Positions 62,720 through 64,000 of a stretch of DNA of 64,000 nt are shown one piece after another. The notes under the pieces were generated by a model. It was not told the DNA's origin. It searched no databases and saw only the letters and a list, made by a program, of their open reading frames with translations. Each line of letters starts with the position of its first letter. Position 1 is the first letter of the stretch. Where the stretch lies: the NCBI RefSeq assembly GCF_000505545.1, contig NZ_AYTB01000013.1, positions 266,694-330,693 of the forward strand, read 5' to 3'. The translations under genes and the position numbers were made by a program. This DNA is from Kurthia huakuii LAM0618. GTDB lineage: Bacteria > Bacillota > Bacilli > Bacillales_A > Planococcaceae.

Positions 62720-62810
62720 AATCAGAAGCCAGAAACAAAAAATCGTTGTTTGATTTTAAGGAGAGGGGAGTTCATGATACACTTAAGTCCCAAGTAAGGA
62801 GGGGATTTAG

Positions 62811-63008
62811 ATGAACGGTAAAAATCGCAAAGATGTTTATAGTGGCTTGAAAGTAGATATTGTACTTAAAAAAGATCAACGTACCGGAAAAACAGTGCAA
62901 GGCATTGTGAAAGATTTATTAACAAACAGTAGCTCGCATCCGCATGGTATTAAAGTACGTTTAACGGATGGACAAATTGGTCGTGTCTGTAAAACATATC
63001 CGGAATAA
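62811..63008 (+). CDS. ywbE: YwbE family protein
   Basis: 65 residues; MNGKNRKDVYSGLKVDIVLK, QRTGKTVQGIVKDLLTNS and HPHGIKVRLTDGQIGRV are nearly diagnostic of YwbE (DUF2196). Beta-rich, presumably nucleic-acid or protein binding, function unknown. AGGAGGGG ribosome site. Confidence 0.92.
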   Translation: MNGKNRKDVYSGLKVDIVLKKDQRTGKTVQGIVKDLLTNSSSHPHGIKVRLTDGQIGRVCKTYPE

Positions 63009-63933
63009 CAATCGTCGACACCGCTAAGTGATTATGTAATAGCAGTACTATTCATGCCAAGCTAAATAATTAACTTTGTCTCACAAGATGGCTCGTCAGA
63101 AAATCGCTGTGAGCTCAAGAAGCGTGTTTTGGATACAACATATTTGAGAATAAGTGCCAAACAAGGACCATTAACGCACGAAAAAATCCATATTTAGTAA
63201 TCATCTCGCATATGTTGTCAACGAAAATTTTTATTTGCGATAAAAAAAGCAAATCATTACGATTTTTAATGAAGTGCTTTTGCCCTTTTTCACCGAAAAA
63301 AGCACAAAAGCGGTCGATTTTGACGCTCTGAGGGGCATTTTTCACACGAAATTTGTCGTCAAAAATTCGCTGTTGTCATTTATTCAAAAAACGACAACTT
63401 GCGCCATAAAATCAGCGATCTCGTTACAGCGCTGTGTTGAAACATCCCGTTAGCGACCGAAAATAACCAAAATCGCGTCTCTAACGGGCATTTTTTGTCC
63501 GTTTTTTGGAAGGTCCTGTTATGAAGTTGTATTAACTATCGCCACAAGTGTCGTACTTATTTGAGAAACGGACATTTTATCGCAAATAATTCGCATTTTT
63601 CTAGGTTTATTTTCTTAGTGATGGCGCATAGTTAAATTTATGTTGTATTCAAAACACGCTTTTCGAGGTGATAAGCGATTTCTGAACAGCGTCTTGGTAT
63701 CATACATAAATATTTTGAACCTCGTAAAAATAATGACGTGTCGCTGCGTCGTTATTTTTTCATAGCATATTCATTTGTAAGCGGACTCTTTGTTTACCTA
63801 GCTTCTCCAATATGTTTGCAAGGCGTTCGTCAAAATCAATATTCGTCTATCCATTTAGCATGTATAACATATGCAATCGTGTACATCATTCGAATAGGAG
63901 TTAAGGCTGTTACTATGAGTAGTTATACGCTAA
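63009..63933. other. Non-coding region with long inverted repeats
   Basis: No convincing gene in over 900 bp. AAGCGTGTTTTGGATACAACATA (63120-63142) returns inverted at 63639-63661 with 22 of 23 identities; similarity extends outward (TCAGAAAATCGC near 63096 and GCGATTTCTGA at 63675-63685). Inside is a stem CCCGTTAGCGAC / GTCTCTAACGGG (about 63446-63487). Confidence 0.6.
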
Positions 63934-64000
63934 AGAAGCTGGGACAAAACATTTCATTCTCCTTTTTTAGCGTTCGCCACAAAAAACCGGAACCGCGCCA
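63934..64000. repeat. Palindromic repeat copy D, cut by window end
   Basis: AAGAAGCTGGGACAAAACAT then TTAGCGTTCGCCAC and AAAAAACCGGAACCGCGCCA, identical in order to copies B and C; the 3' half lies beyond the window. Confidence 0.85.

Overview
The window looks like the chromosome of a low-GC Gram-positive rod of the Bacillales, most likely the Planococcaceae/Caryophanaceae (Kurthia, Solibacillus and Lysinibacillus are the nearest in feel; the genus is a guess). Reasons: strong AGGAGG/AGGTGAT ribosome sites, Bacillus-type gene families (OpuC, RsiV, YwbE, HssRS, YvdTSR-like SMR pair, YhcF-like GntR), intrinsic terminators after most operons, and candidate sigma-B, LexA and Fur sites. No tRNA, rRNA or CRISPR array was seen.

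Layout. 1-2 kb: GntR regulator plus DUF1648-type membrane protein, and a YiaA/YiaB-like protein. 2.3-5.9 kb: three-gene MoxR ATPase/VWA operon. 6.2-11.2 kb: nickel/metallophore-type ABC importer (nikABCDE-like) behind a Fur-like box. 11.3-15.6 kb: small membrane ORF, a two-component system and two universal stress proteins. 15.8-20.8 kb: NERD-helicase, GNAT and hssRS. 21-25.8 kb: diguanylate cyclase, degenerate RocR-like activator and putP. 25.9-33.2 kb: GNAT, polysaccharide pyruvyl transferase, SLC1 symporter, stand-alone CoaB, a collapsed phosphonate locus beside a DeoR regulator, and a lipoprotein. 33.2-41.7 kb: Mga-like regulator, GW-like protein, Old Yellow Enzyme, AGCS symporter, nuclease-like protein, TetR plus paired SMR pumps, HAD phosphatase. 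42-46 kb: opuC osmoprotectant importer with a sigma-B-type promoter, then a lipoprotein whose terminator is split by a 444-bp mobile element. 46.5-53 kb: MATE pump, 5'-nucleotidase, a deacetylase/DedA/glycosyltransferase envelope operon, and divergent sigV-rsiV.

At 54341-60881 lies a complete 6.5-kb Tn3-family transposon with perfect 39-bp inverted repeats, tnpA, tnpR and two non-resistance cargo genes. It sits between a fragment that overlaps a LytTR response regulator and the 5'-truncated remains of a DUF3887-like lipoprotein. After it come a VOC protein and the DNA glycosylase tag (behind a LexA-like box), ywbE, and about 1 kb of non-coding DNA with long inverted repeats.

The most novel-looking signal is an approximately 140-bp nested palindrome present four times (1.45, 22.2, 30.25 and 63.93 kb, one copy with the inner hairpin deleted and one cut by the window end). 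Other items of interest are the phnX/ABC deletion relic, the sigma-54-type activator lacking its Walker lysine and GAFTGA loop, hssRS without hrtAB nearby, and the tnpR ribosome site buried in a hairpin.
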